Shown here piece after piece: positions 42,478 to 53,411 of a DNA stretch of 64,000 bases. The notes beneath the pieces were generated by a model. That model did not search any database. It worked only from the letters and a program-made list of their open reading frames with translations, and was not told the origin of the DNA. The position numbers and the translations under genes are program-made. The DNA comes from Hortaea werneckii. Lineage: Eukaryota > Ascomycota > Dothideomycetes > Mycosphaerellales > Teratosphaeriaceae. Each line of letters starts with the position of its first letter. Within the stretch, counting starts at the first letter, position 1. The stretch spans positions 1-64,000 of the forward strand of contig JBAOKB010000154.1 in the NCBI GenBank assembly GCA_037044905.1, read 5' to 3'.

Positions 42478-45390
42478 TCAAAGGTACCTGTTCTCCTTGA
42501 GCCAGGTTTCAACATCCTTCGCATCCCGCTCGAGCCAGCCAATTTTCGCGCTGATGGCATCCTTGCTCTGAGCGAGGTTCCTCTCGAAACCCTTAGTACC
42601 CTTCTCCTTGAAGAACGCCTCGACATCCTTGAGCTGGTCTTCCTTCGTGAAGCTGCTCGTGCCCATGGTAACGACAGAGCCCATCATGGAGAGCGAGGGT
42701 GGCAGCTTCTTGATCAGCGTCTCCCAGTTCTCCTTCATCCAGCTCCAGAAGGCCACAACACCCTCTTTGTGTGCCCTCAAGCCCGAAAGCGGCAAGTAGA
42801 TGTCCTGGTCCTTGACCTCTTTGCTCAAACTGTAGGCCAAAGTGCGCTGGATCAGCTTGGGGTCCTTCGCCCGACCGATCGCGCGGAGCGCAGTGTTACG
42901 CTCGTCGGCGTTCTTGGCGGTCTCGTACTCCTTGACGATGGCGTTGTATTCCTTCTCGCCACCGTATGATAGCACGGTAGCGTAGACGCCACCACGCAGG
43001 TTAGGGTGGATTGCAGACCGGTCTCCGCCGATGAAGTTCTCGAACATGTCGAAAGCGGCAGCCTTGGCCTTCTCGTCGCCAGAAGATGCTGCGCTACCGA
43101 ACAGGAGCGCCTTGAACTGCTGCTCAATGTGGCCGTCCTTGTCAGAGAATTCCCAGCCGAGCTTGTGCGATTTGCCGCTGACGAGATCACGCTGGAAAGC
43201 CTTGAGCGCATCCTTGGTCTTTTCATCTTCGAAGATCCAAGCAGCGCGAACAGCACCAACACGAGCGGTGATCTCATCCCAGACAATGAAGTCTGGCTCC
43301 GTGTCAAAGCCCTTCAGCAGAGACAAGAGGCCGGATGTCTTTTGGTAGCCCGCAGCAGTCAATGCACCGGCGTCCGCGATCATGCCAGCGCGATCCTCAA
43401 CCGTCAGAAGACCATCCTTGGCGTTCTGGCCAAGCTTCTGAAGGCGTTCTGGTGGGTAGTTGGTGCGGTAGATACCAGAGTGATCGGCGTTAAGCTTGTA
43501 AAAGTCCATGTCCGGCACCTTAAAGTTGCCCTCGCGGTCGTTCAGAGTCAAGTTCTCATCAACACCGTTCTTCGTCCTGAGGCCCAAGAAGACAGGGTAA
43601 AGGGTCTTGTCCTCTTCAGGCTTCACATCAGCGGTGCGCAGGAAGCGGTTCTGCTGGAGGTGGATCTCATTCTCCTTTGGCTTCTCGCTCACGGTTACGA
43701 CCGGGAAGCCAACCTCCTTGGTCCAGATGTCTGCAATGCGCTCAACGTCCTGACCACTCGCATCGCTTAGAGCAGCCCAGAGGTCACTGGTGGTAGTGTT
43801 GCCGTAAGCGTGCTTCTTCAGATACCTGCGGATACCCTCCATGAATACATCCTCTCCCAGATGCTTCGAGACCATGCGAATGACACAGGAACCCTTCGAG
43901 TAAGAAATGGCGTCGAAAATCTGGTTAACTTCATCCGCCCGCTTGACCGGAACCTCGATTGGGTGTGAGCTGCGCAGAGAGTCCAAGCCAAGAGCAGACT
44001 GCAAGTTGTCTGTCACATATCCCTGCCACACCTTCCACTCCGGGTAGAAAGCGTTGCAAGAGTACCAGCTCATCCACGTAGCAAAACCCTCGTTCAGCCA
44101 CAGGCCATCCCAGAAGTCCATGGTGACAAGGTTACCGAACCACTGATGGGCAAGCTCGTGCTGGACGACCTCAGCGACACGCTGCTTGGTGGAAGCACTC
44201 GCCGTCTTCTCGTCGAGCAGCACGTCAACAACACGGTAAGTGACAAGACCCCAGTTCTCCATGGCACCAGCGGAAAAATCGGGAATGGCCACCATGTCCA
44301 TCTTGGGCAAGGGGAACTCGCTGGCAAACTCCTTCTCGTAGAAAGCGAGGGTCCGGGCGCCGAGCTCAGCGGAGAAGCGGCCCTGCTCTGGGTCCTTGTC
44401 GGGCGTGCAGAAGACGCGCACGGGGAGGCGGAAGCTCTTGGACTCGTATACCTTCAGCTCGCCAACAATGAAAGCCAGGAGATAGGTAGACATGAGAGGA
44501 GTCTTGTTGAAGGTGACCGCCTTGCGCTTCTTCCCAGCCATGGTCGAGTCGACATCCTTTTCGCTGGCGACATCCATGTTGCTCAGGCACGTCTGGTCGT
44601 GGTCTGCAATGAGCGTGACAGTGTACGAGGCCTTCAGCGCCGGCTCGTCCCAGCAAGGGAATGCCCTCCTGGCATCAGTCGGCTCCATCTGAGTGGTTGC
44701 CATCCACTTGTCGTTTCCGCTGGCATCCTTGTAAGAAGAGCGGTAGAAGCCGGCCATGTTGTCGTTCAGCGTGCCGGTGAACTTCATAGTCAGCTGCGCC
44801 TTCTGTCCGGCGGGGATGGTCTGGTCGAACTCGGCAGTGGTCGTCTGGCTGTCCTCGTTGTATGACAGCCTTGGGGAAGAACTGATGAGAGTGCCAGCCG
44901 CGGTGACCTTGGTCTCTTGGACATTGATCTCGTAGGTGTTCAACGAGATGGATTTGGTGTCCTCTGTGACATCGAGGTCGACCACCACAGTGCCTTCGTA
45001 TTTGAATGTTTCGAAGTTTGGCTCAAGAGTCAAATCGTAATGAACCGGCTTAACATTCTTAGGCAAGACCTCTCTACCCTTGCTGATGTCCATGTTGGCA
45101 TCCGCCGTCTCAGCGTCGTGTCTGCACATTCTCCTGTGCGAGCAGTATCTGATGGAGGCTGGTGTGCGTCGTGCTCCTGCAATGCGCTTGGCGGGGAATG
45201 CAAGTCCTCTGCCAGTCGAGGGCTTGGGCGAAGCGGTGAGGGGTTGGCAGCTCGTCGAGGTGTAGTATCGAGATGGGAAAGCGGCGCGGAGGCCTTGGGT
45301 CCGAAGGGGTGTGGCGATACGATTGCAACTCTGTTGTGCGAGTAAAGAGTTGCTGGCTCGCACAAGGGATGAGAATCGGAGGGGTTGCAT
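42478..45390 (-). CDS. APE2: M1-family zinc aminopeptidase (Ape2/Aap1 type)
   Basis: A single-exon gene of 970 aa from ATG 45390. The enzyme trims N-terminal residues from peptides; yeast homologues act in the cytosol and periplasm. The active site is complete: the exopeptidase motif GAMEN at 375-379, HELAH at 411-415 and the third zinc ligand Glu434 in NEGFA. The C-terminal ERAP1-like helical domain fills residues 600-960. The first 87 residues are Arg/Ser/Thr-rich and nearly free of acid (LRAAFPSRYYTSTSCQPLTA), typical of a mitochondrial presequence. Internal methionines at 88 and 100 (MDISKGREVLPKNVKP) would give the shorter cytosolic form found in most relatives. Both forms may be made from one gene. 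The assignment is firm; the targeting is inferred. Confidence 0.94.
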   Translation of the reverse strand: MQPLRFSSLVRASNSLLAQQSCNRIATPLRTQGLRAAFPSRYYTSTSCQPLTASPKPSTGRGLAFPAKRIAGARRTPASIRYCSHRRMCRHDAETADANMDISKGREVLPKNVKPVHYDLTLEPNFETFKYEGTVVVDLDVTEDTKSISLNTYEINVQETKVTAAGTLISSSPRLSYNEDSQTTTAEFDQTIPAGQKAQLTMKFTGTLNDNMAGFYRSSYKDASGNDKWMATTQMEPTDARRAFPCWDEPALKASYTVTLIADHDQTCLSNMDVASEKDVDSTMAGKKRKAVTFNKTPLMSTYLLAFIVGELKVYESKSFRLPVRVFCTPDKDPEQGRFSAELGARTLAFYEKEFASEFPLPKMDMVAIPDFSAGAMENWGLVTYRVVDVLLDEKTASASTKQRVAEVVQHELAHQWFGNLVTMDFWDGLWLNEGFATWMSWYSCNAFYPEWKVWQGYVTDNLQSALGLDSLRSSHPIEVPVKRADEVNQIFDAISYSKGSCVIRMVSKHLGEDVFMEGIRRYLKKHAYGNTTTSDLWAALSDASGQDVERIADIWTKEVGFPVVTVSEKPKENEIHLQQNRFLRTADVKPEEDKTLYPVFLGLRTKNGVDENLTLNDREGNFKVPDMDFYKLNADHSGIYRTNYPPERLQKLGQNAKDGLLTVEDRAGMIADAGALTAAGYQKTSGLLSLLKGFDTEPDFIVWDEITARVGAVRAAWIFEDEKTKDALKAFQRDLVSGKSHKLGWEFSDKDGHIEQQFKALLFGSAASSGDEKAKAAAFDMFENFIGGDRSAIHPNLRGGVYATVLSYGGEKEYNAIVKEYETAKNADERNTALRAIGRAKDPKLIQRTLAYSLSKEVKDQDIYLPLSGLRAHKEGVVAFWSWMKENWETLIKKLPPSLSMMGSVVTMGTSSFTKEDQLKDVEAFFKEKGTKGFERNLAQSKDAISAKIGWLERDAKDVETWLKENRYL

Positions 45391-46506
45391 GTAGAAGAGA
45401 GAAAGGACAGAAAGTAGCTCACTGCGGCCAGGCTGGCGAAAAGGTCCACAGCAGCTTCACGACCGATGACTCCCAAAAGGGAAGCTGCGGAGTACATTCG
45501 AGATCGGGAAGCTTAGGCCAATTCCGTACCTCCAATTCCGTACCTCACTGTGGCTTGTCAAACCAGATTTACATTACTTCCATGTTCTACTATGTACCCT
45601 TCTACCGTGTATTTACGTACTTGGGCTGCAGTGGCTACAAAGCCAACGAGTGCAATCCATATGTCTTGTGGCGTGCTGACGTCTTGTTCTTAAAGAACCC
45701 TACCGTATGTGGCCTTGAGGCATGCCTAACACAGCGCAACAAGGCCCGAGTAGCTTGACTCCCGGGCGGTCATGGGCTCACCGGACACCGAGGTCATGTT
45801 GCGGTAAATGAACGCCGCAGTGGAAGTCAAATATCCTCGAACACGGGAAGACAAGAAAGGTGTCTCCAGCATGATTGCAGCTTCCCCTTGTGGCATGTCG
45901 TATGCACGAACCCGTTAGGATGCGTGGCACGGTCGTCGTTCGAAGAAAAGCCTTGCAACTGAGTACATCATCTGTGATTGGGTTCCGCGACTTGCTCTCT
46001 GGACTGGAGAGATGCCGGTATGGTTGCTGGCCACGCGATGGCACAAGACCCATACGGCAACCTACCTAGCGAACAAGCTTAAAGTCGGCTTCATGGCGGC
46101 AACGACGTTCTTTACCCAAGTATAAAGACTATATACTTTCCAGAGTGGGAACCATTCCTGCAATCCCGTACGGTGTCCCTGAGGAATATCTTACGGTTCC
46201 ACCGTGACTTAACAAGGTTCGCGTGTGATAGTCACTAATAATGAGGATGGACAGATCCAAGTTGTGGTCCTGCAGTCCAACGCCATTGTGCCTTCCAACT
46301 TCAGGTCTCCATGATGTTCCCAGACCCCCATGAGGTAGGTCCTATACCTACATAGTAGCTTTAGGCCAAGCTCACCAGACTCTCTCTCCCCTTCTCAAAA
46401 CCCGCACCTCCCAAAACCGGATCACCTTTTGTCTCCTCATTACTTTCGTCTTCCGCAGGAGAGAACCACGATCAGCCCAAAGAGTCAGCACCACACGCAC
46501 AACGAA
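45391..46506. other. Divergent promoter region
   Basis: About 1.1 kb between the aminopeptidase start and the small secreted protein start. A TATAAAG at about 46121-46127 and the repeated word TTCCGTACCTC around 45523-45547 are visible. No coding frame is supported. Confidence 0.4.
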
Positions 46507-47163
46507 ATGGTCGCCCTCACACGCAACGTTTCCGTCTCCATGCTTGCATTTGTTAGCATCACCCTAGCCATGCCAGTTGACAACGATGCAGTTGCCAGCA
46601 TCGCCCTCAGCCCAACGCCAACTACTCCACTGGCCAATGCTAAGTACGATGCGGCGCTGCAGACTGCCACCATGCCTGCAGACGCCACCGCAAGCATCTT
46701 CTGCTATGACGAATGTAAACCCAACATTCCCACCATCTGATCTTAACCCGACATCTAACCGACTCAACACCAGGCTTCGCCGTTGGCCGTCACTGGACAG
46801 AGCTGGCCATGCAATGGATGTGCGACGTCTTCTCCGGTCGCACGCTGGAACTCGGCATCCCGCTTCGCGGCAACTGGCATTACGATCCGGACTCGGCCAA
46901 GGCGCAGGGGAATATCTCCATGAGCTTTGAGGTTGCTGGGGAAGGTTGTACCAAGTCCAGTGTGCCCAATTACGCGCAGTGTGTCTCGACTTTGCTTTTG
47001 TTGGTGGATAAGTAAGTGATCAGGATATGCATTTGTTTGATACGTGTGGGCTAATGCTTCCAGCTGCGATACCACGGATAAGAAGCATAAGCATGGTGGT
47101 GAGGTTTATGTGGACGGCTGGTGTCTGAAAGCGACGCTCAATCCAGCACCAATGGGTTGCTAG
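46507..47163 (+). CDS. Small secreted cysteine-rich protein (candidate effector)
   Basis: Three exons (46507..46714, 46774..47011, 47064..47163) join in phase to 181 aa; the introns are 59 and 52 nt (GTAAAC...CCAG with a CTAAC branch site, and GTAAGT...CCAG). Residues 1-22 form a signal peptide (MVALTRNVSVSMLAFVSITL). The mature part has eight cysteines, in FCYDEC, WMCDVF, EGCTKSS, AQCVST, NCDTTD, GWCLKA and the final MGC. The block NCDTTDKKHKHGGEVYVDGW resembles a C-terminal CDT...K-GG pattern seen in several secreted fungal proteins, including chitinase and killer-toxin-like ones; that resemblance is from memory of the pattern only. No catalytic motif is seen. Size, secretion and paired cysteines fit apoplastic effectors, but a role in host contact is inference. 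Confidence 0.75.
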
Positions 47164-47424
47164 ATGTTTTTCCTCGAAGACCACCACTCGTTCTCTGATT
47201 GAGATGATTTCCAGCGAGCGATGGAATCAGTTGACACTGGTTGCTGACTGTGTTCCTCTACCGGCGGCAGCTAGATGAAAGGCCCGTGTAAGGATCAGGC
47301 CGATATCATTTAAGTGCAGATGTTTGCTACAGCATGAAACCGAAACCTTGCGTTGCTATGATGCTGGCTCTGATTGACAATGGACACAAACTTGTCGTGA
47401 AGACTCATGGCTATGCTTCACCCT

Positions 47425-49528
47425 TCAAGAGACTTTGTCAAGTGCGGCATAATCCCAATCCGCCTTGATCAGATCCGCGCCCTTCTCCGCAACCATATAG
47501 ACCGAACTAACGATGTTCCCACTAACGTGGTTGGGGAAGATACTCGCATCGACGACGCGCAAGCCTTGGACCCCCTTAACTTTCAACTTCGTATCGACAG
47601 CGTCGCCCATCGCGCAAGAACCGCAGGGATGGTACTCGCTAAGGACCACCTTATGGATCCAATCCTTCGCCTGATCCAGATCGGATAGATCGGTGGATGG
47701 GTCAGGATGAGTCCGGCGTAAGACTTTGTCGCGGACGTGCTCGGACTTGATCATGCTATCGACCATCCTGAGTCCGGCTCCAAGAACCGCGGCATCCGCC
47801 GGATGAGTGAGGAAGGCCGGCTGGATGGTCGGATGGTCATCGACGTTTGCGCTTTTGATGTGCACGCTTCCCCGAGAAGCCGGGTATTGAAGGCACAGCG
47901 CCACGGTTAGGCCGTGCGCTTCAGGTGAGGCAGGGGCGGTGATCAATTTCGATTGATCTTCGACACCGTTGTCCAAGTCGACTGTGGCAGGGAGGGCGAC
48001 GAATTGGAGGTTGGCCGAGTGGTCGCTGCGAAGGTGCTCGATGATCCGCTCGTACTGTTTGCGCTGGAAGGGTGTCAGGGTCGGCAGGGTGATTTCGAGC
48101 GATTGTATAATCTCTCTTTGTTCTGCCTCGGAAGCGAAAAGCTGAAGAAGAAATCAGCGAGAGGCCTTAAGATAATTGGTGATTAGTTGACAAGATCACA
48201 GACCTTGTACGGGAAGAAACCCTGCATGCTGACAATGCTACTCAGTGGGCCGCCACCAGTCTCCATGTACTGCTTCTGCAGAGCAGCCATGATTTCCGGG
48301 TTATGCATCACATCAGAAGTCATGATGCCGGGTTGAAGGTGCCATTCGACGCCCTGTATCACCCAGTCATCAGTCAATGCAAACTGTGAATCCTTCACAA
48401 GAATCACTGCCACTCACCGTCATACAGTGATCCTGCAGATTAGCGCCGACAGCCTTATTGACAATCTTACACTCGATCCCCGCCGCAGCCAAAACATCAG
48501 GGTCGCCAATGCCCGAGAGCTCGAGGATCTGAGGCGACTGGATCGCACCGCAGGAGACCACCACCTCGCGCATGACTTCGACCAAGTGATCAACACCCGC
48601 ATGTCGAAAATGGACACCCGTAGCCTTCTCCCCCTCAAGCCGGACAGCCGTAACAGTCGCCTCACACAGCACATGCAGATTCGGGCGCAGCGCATTCGCC
48701 TCGAAATATCCCCTTGCCGCATAACTCCTCCTGCCCCTATTCGGACCCGTACGGGCCACTGCCCCCAGCGTATTGAAGAAACCGATATGATCCCCACTCC
48801 AGGGATCCGTCGGCTTGCTATCAAACCCCGTCACCTCATCGCAAGCCTTAATGATATCGTTCTCGAGCGGGACAATAGGATCGTTGAAGCTCGTGCGGAC
48901 GGGACCCGAGGTGCCGTGGTGTTCGCCGACGAAGGGCATGGTGGAGCGATCGACGATGGCCGGGTCGATGGGTTCCAGCATCTGGTGCTTGCGCATGTAT
49001 TGGTTCATGGCGCTGCTGCTCCAGCCTGGGTCGGACGTGATGGCCGCCCAGTCGTCGTAGTCCTGGCTCGAGCCCCGCACGTACATCATGTAGTTGATGG
49101 CGCTGGAGCCGCCGAGGACTTTGCCGCGCGGGATGTGGTGGCGTTTGTTTTCGTTTTCCGTCTGGTGTTCCAAAGAAGAGAAAATATGTCAGCTCAATGC
49201 AAGAAAAATTCGGACGTTGACCTTTTAATCAAGGCAACGGATTGAATCTGCATTACCTGCGGCTCCGTCCGAAAACACCAATCGTACTGCGGATCGTTGA
49301 ACATCTGGGGAAAGCAGCTGGAGTGTTGATCAGAGGGTCGTCGAGCCGCTCCTTGCCAGCTTCCAGCACGCCGACCGTCACATCGGGGTTCTCGCTCAAT
49401 CGAGCTGCGACAACAAGACCGGCTGTGCCGCCGCCGACGATGACATAGTCGTACTTGTGCTGGAGGAAGTCGTCGGCGGAGGTGGAGAGTGCTGGATAGC
49501 GAGGGTTGGTTTGACCGTTGACGTCCAT
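47425..49528 (-). CDS. GMC-family FAD oxidoreductase (choline-dehydrogenase-like), one frame break
   Basis: Four exons (49528..49257, 49161..48418, 48353..48204, 48141..47425) give 627 aa if one base is restored near 49311 (the run TTTCCCC reads as one C short). With that correction all three intron phases fit exactly. Introns are 95, 64 and 62 nt; the third uses a GTCTGT donor. The FAD Rossmann motif is VIVGGGTAGLVVAARLSE. GMC signature 1 is GKVLGGSSAINYMMYVRG, signature 2 is GAIQSPQILELSGIG, and the catalytic His lies in YHPCGSCAMG. Relatives oxidise choline, alcohols or aryl alcohols. There is no signal peptide, which favours an intracellular enzyme. It is convergent with the small secreted protein gene. 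The substrate is not predictable from sequence. Confidence 0.9.
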
Positions 49529-50571
49529 CGTCTTCTTTTGTGGGCGGTGATGCTCGGAAGCGACATGCGAATGGGAAGTGTTGTTTAGAGGGCTTCATCT
49601 CATGGGAGGCCACCTCAATTTATGCCCAGCTCTAGCTATCCAGACAGCAGTGGTACCATGCAGGCACATGGCACTATGCATTGGCTTCCTCCCTGTGCTG
49701 ACCCTTGGCACGTCAGCGAGGTCCAGAAAGGGAAACCGGTATAAAAGCTCAACCTAGCGAATAGCGAGCAACCTTTACCCCAAGCGAGCTGAAAAGCCAG
49801 AGCAATTCATCTCCTGCCGACATAACATGCCGCATCGTGAAAGACCACCCCGCAGCTCAGCTGAAAAGAAGGCTGTTCGTGTCAGCTCATCATCACCAGA
49901 GCAGTCCTTCAGCCTGCATTCCACCAAGGCTGCAGCCACCACGCTGACATAACCTTACACTTGTGTCTCAGGGAATCACTCAAAATCATAGCATACCGCG
50001 ATTCCAATCCTTCGCTCTGACTCTAGAAAAGCAGATGCCGAGCAGGATAGCCGCGAACAAAGCCCACTCAAACACAAAACCATTGGTTCCCAACCAGAGT
50101 GGAATCTCACGTGTACCTAACCTGTAAAGCATCATCATCTCACCACGTCTTGGCTAGGACACACCTAAGCTGGGACAATGGTACTTTTTTCTTCTTGTTC
50201 ATTCAAACCCTCCCAGCTACGCAGGGGGACAGCTGGATACGTCGTCTTTAAGTACTCCACCAATATCAAAACGTCAGAACATCAAATCGAAAAAAAAAAA
50301 AAAAGGAAAAAAAAAAAAAAACAAAAGGGGAAAAGAGGCAAAATAAAACTCCTTTTGCTGTACCAACGCCACATCATGCCGAAACTGGCCATGGTCTTTT
50401 GATCCGGAAAAACACAAAAAATACATAGCCGGCATTGCTTTTTTCAAGCAACCCATAAAAATTGATACACGTCGTGGTGCGCCTAATTTTCCACGAGAGG
50501 GCATATTTCAAACTTTCCCATCTCACCTGAGCGCCGTCATCGCTTCCAGGACATGGCTGGACACGGCAAGC
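49529..50571. other. Intergenic with A-rich tracts
   Basis: About 1.04 kb. It contains the GMC gene promoter and the homocitrate synthase 3' end. Two A runs near 50289-50322 are separated by GG. No gene is visible. Confidence 0.4.
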
Positions 50572-52163
50572 TTAGTGGACGTCGGCCGTCCTCGTCTTCT
50601 TAGCATGAGGAACCTCCGCCTGGGCATCGGCCGTGTTCTCCAGCTCGCGCTTCTCGCCCACGCCGTTGAGCTCCATCTCCTTCTTGGCCCACAGCTTCTT
50701 CTCGTCGTTGGAGAGCTCGATGAGCGGCTTCTCCTTGTCGGCCGTCAGGTTGTAGTGGAAGGTGCGGATGATGCTGTCGGCGTCGTCGATGGCCAGGGGC
50801 CGCACGTCGGCCAGGGCCTTGATCTTGATCGTCACCGCCTTGACCTGCGCGTCGGTGAAGTCCAGGCTCAGTTGCTCCGCACGCGACTTGATCGCGTTCC
50901 AGCCTGTCAGACGGCTGGCGAAGTGGACGTAGCGGCTCATGCCGAAGTCGGTGGGGTTGATGATCTCGTAGGTGGAGGGGTTGTTCAGGATGGCCTTGGC
51001 GTGGATGCCGGCCTTGTGGGTGAAGGCGCAGAAGCCGGTGATGGGGTTGTTGAACGGCACGTTGATCTCGACGGCCTCGGCAACCAGGTCCTCGACCTCC
51101 TTGAGCTTGGCCAGGTTGTACTTGCTCTTGACGTAGTCGCGGTCGGCGACGATCATGCGGGCCATGAGGCCACCGAGCGGGGTGATACCGTTACGCTCAC
51201 CGATACCGATGACTGAGGTGTCAATGTGAGTGGCACCAGCCTCGAGAGCACAGTAGGCGTTGGCGATAGCGCAACCAGTGTCGTTGTGGAAGTGAGTCTC
51301 AATGTCGCAGGAGACCACACCACGAAGGGTGCGGACAAGGTCGTAGACCTGGCGAGGAGTTGCGCAGCTGCGAATGGTCAATATTTGGCCTTTTGTGCCT
51401 GCGATATTTGCACTTACCCGACAGTGTCAGCAACACCCACTCTGTTCACACCGATCTTGTCCACAGCGCTGTAGATGGTCAAGAGGTCGACCAGGTTACT
51501 CCGGAAAGAGTCCTCGGAGCTGAATCGAATCTCTCTGCCTTGCGACTTGACGTACTCAATGACCTCAATCGCAGTGTTCTTGATGTAGGTCATGTCCTTG
51601 CCATGGCTGTGCTCCATGAGGTGGCTGCTCGTTCCAATAACGACATCTACACCGTCCACGCCGGTCTCCACAGCCAACTTGGCATCGCTCATGTTACATC
51701 TCACGTGGGTGAGGGTCTTGGCCTTCAAGCCGAGCTTGGCGATGGCCTCGCAGTCCTTGCGGGATTGTTCTGAGGCGGCGGGGGAGGTGAGCTCGATGTA
51801 GTCGACACCGAACTCGTCCAGAGCCTTGGCGATCTTGATCTTGGTCTCGGTGTCGAAGAAGGCGTTGGCGAACTGCTCGCCCTCACGCAGGGTGGACTCG
51901 ATGATCTTGAAGTTGGAGACATTGCTGAGGAAGTCCTGGACAGGAGCATACGGGTTGGTGCTCACTTGGGGGCGTGAGGCTTGGTGGGTGTTGAAGGCCC
52001 TGCGAAGGTGATCAGCAGTTGCTGCGACAGGATGTCTGGACCGCCATCAAGCTCACTTGTAACCCGGGTGGTCACCGCCGTTGGCAGCATTGCCATTGCC
52101 ATGTCCGTTTGCGCCGTTGGTCACGCCGTTGGCGGCGTCACTGCCATCTGCTTGGGGACACAT
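50572..52163 (-). CDS. LYS21: Homocitrate synthase (alpha-aminoadipate lysine pathway)
   Basis: Three exons (52163..52057, 51999..51418, 51367..50572) join in phase to 494 aa; the introns are 57 and 50 nt. The enzyme condenses acetyl-CoA with 2-oxoglutarate, the first committed step of fungal lysine synthesis, and is feedback-inhibited by lysine. The DRE-TIM barrel opens with FKIIESTLREGEQFANAFFD. Metal and substrate residues lie in ETHFHNDTGCAIANAYCALE and in CAFTHKAGIHAKAILNNPST. Exon 1 encodes a Gly/Asn-rich leader (MCPQADGSDAANGVTNGANG) with no clear targeting signal. The C-terminus ends in a basic KKTR stretch, which may serve nuclear import, known for yeast homocitrate synthases. A TGAGTCA box lies about 155 nt upstream. 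Very confident. Confidence 0.95.
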
Positions 52164-52289
52164 GTTGTGCTATCGTTTACCGCTCTCGGTGTGCGCAGTC
52201 GGAAGACGGATTCAGTTGGGATGATGTGATCAATGTTGATGATTCAGACAAAGCGCACGATTGAGGATGGTGGCTCTGATATCGGCTTG

Positions 52290-52337
52290 TATTTAAAGTG
52301 AGGTGAAAGTGTGGTTTGAGTCAAAGGAAAAGAGTCA
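52290..52337 (-). promoter_or_regulatory. Gcn4/CPC1-type site and TATA-like element of homocitrate synthase
   Basis: TGAGTCA at 52317-52323 is a perfect match to the Gcn4/CpcA/CPC1 site (TGACTCA on the other strand), which drives amino-acid synthesis genes under starvation. AGAGTCA at 52331-52337 is one mismatch away. Between these and the ATG at 52163, TATTTAAAG near 52290 can serve as a TATA element. The gene's role in lysine synthesis makes this functionally plausible. Confidence 0.6.
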
Positions 52338-53411
52338 GAGGTGATTCGACGCTCTCTCTCCCGGGTTCAATGGTGCAATATTTCTGCCGAAGCGCCAGAC
52401 GAGGCTCGGAGCACTGGGCGTGATGAAATTGCAACCCGGCACGATGCACGGTCCCCTCATTCCTGGGGTAGCTGCACCACCAAGGCAACCTCCATCAATG
52501 CTCAATCAATTTCCCACCGTCAATTGATGGAGCTTGCTGGGACTACCCTTCAATATTGAAGCAAACAGGCAGCATCTTCTGATGGACAATCTTGCCCTAC
52601 TTCTCTCGAACTCCACCTGGATCTTCAGAAACTCGGATACAAGCGATGTCGGCGCCCAACGTCATCTCGTTCGCACCAACTGGAATTGGACAAAGAGCGG
52701 CGAGCTTATCATCTTGGCCGAGGTGACCGATAAGTATGACTACTAATGCCAGCCACTGCTGCTACATAGTGTGTATGGACGATGTATTGCTTTCTGCAAG
52801 CTTTCACGGCAGGACCCATCACATCGTGAGCCGGGAAGTCTGACGACCCAACAGCGATTCTCTTCATGAGCTCTACTTCAGTATGAAAGCCTCACCGACT
52901 CTTGTGATTCCTGGTTAAATAAGCGGAGGAAATATGGTGCCCACTGAAGGCATTCACTCCATCTATAGAATGCCATGCCATGTCAGGCCACCATTTTACT
53001 AACCTTTTGCCATATATGCCTCCACATCGACAGGGTGCTGGAGTAGTCGAGAGTAACACTTCATTGCCGACGATTTGCCCGGGTTGACAAAAGAATGTAA
53101 GGCCCTGGTCATGGGTGTTTAGATTTACAGATATTCTATGGTTGTGTCCGATGAATCTGGCGGTAGTTAATTTGAGATCGTGGGTCGTCTACGTTCACAA
53201 AAGCTGAGGCTCGACAGACTACCTTGAGTCACTATTGCTCGGTAGACACAGCACGCACTCTGGGTGACTTGGGCCATAGAGCGAGCAACGGTCACGTGCA
53301 AGGACGCTTTGCGGAGATCTTGGCGGGCATCCCCGAGACTCGTGCATCCATTGCACCTCGAATCTTGAGCGACCAAGTGAGCGGCCGCCATCTCCACCTC
53401 CCAACACCGCC
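52338..53411. other. Divergent promoter region, no gene seen
   Basis: About 1.07 kb between the homocitrate synthase and mS29 starts. Short ORFs here lack protein-like composition. No repeat or RNA gene is evident. Confidence 0.4.

Noticed and set aside
43006..43770. 254-codon plus-strand ORF antisense to the aminopeptidase
   Set aside because: It is a shadow frame of a clearly coding sequence on the other strand.
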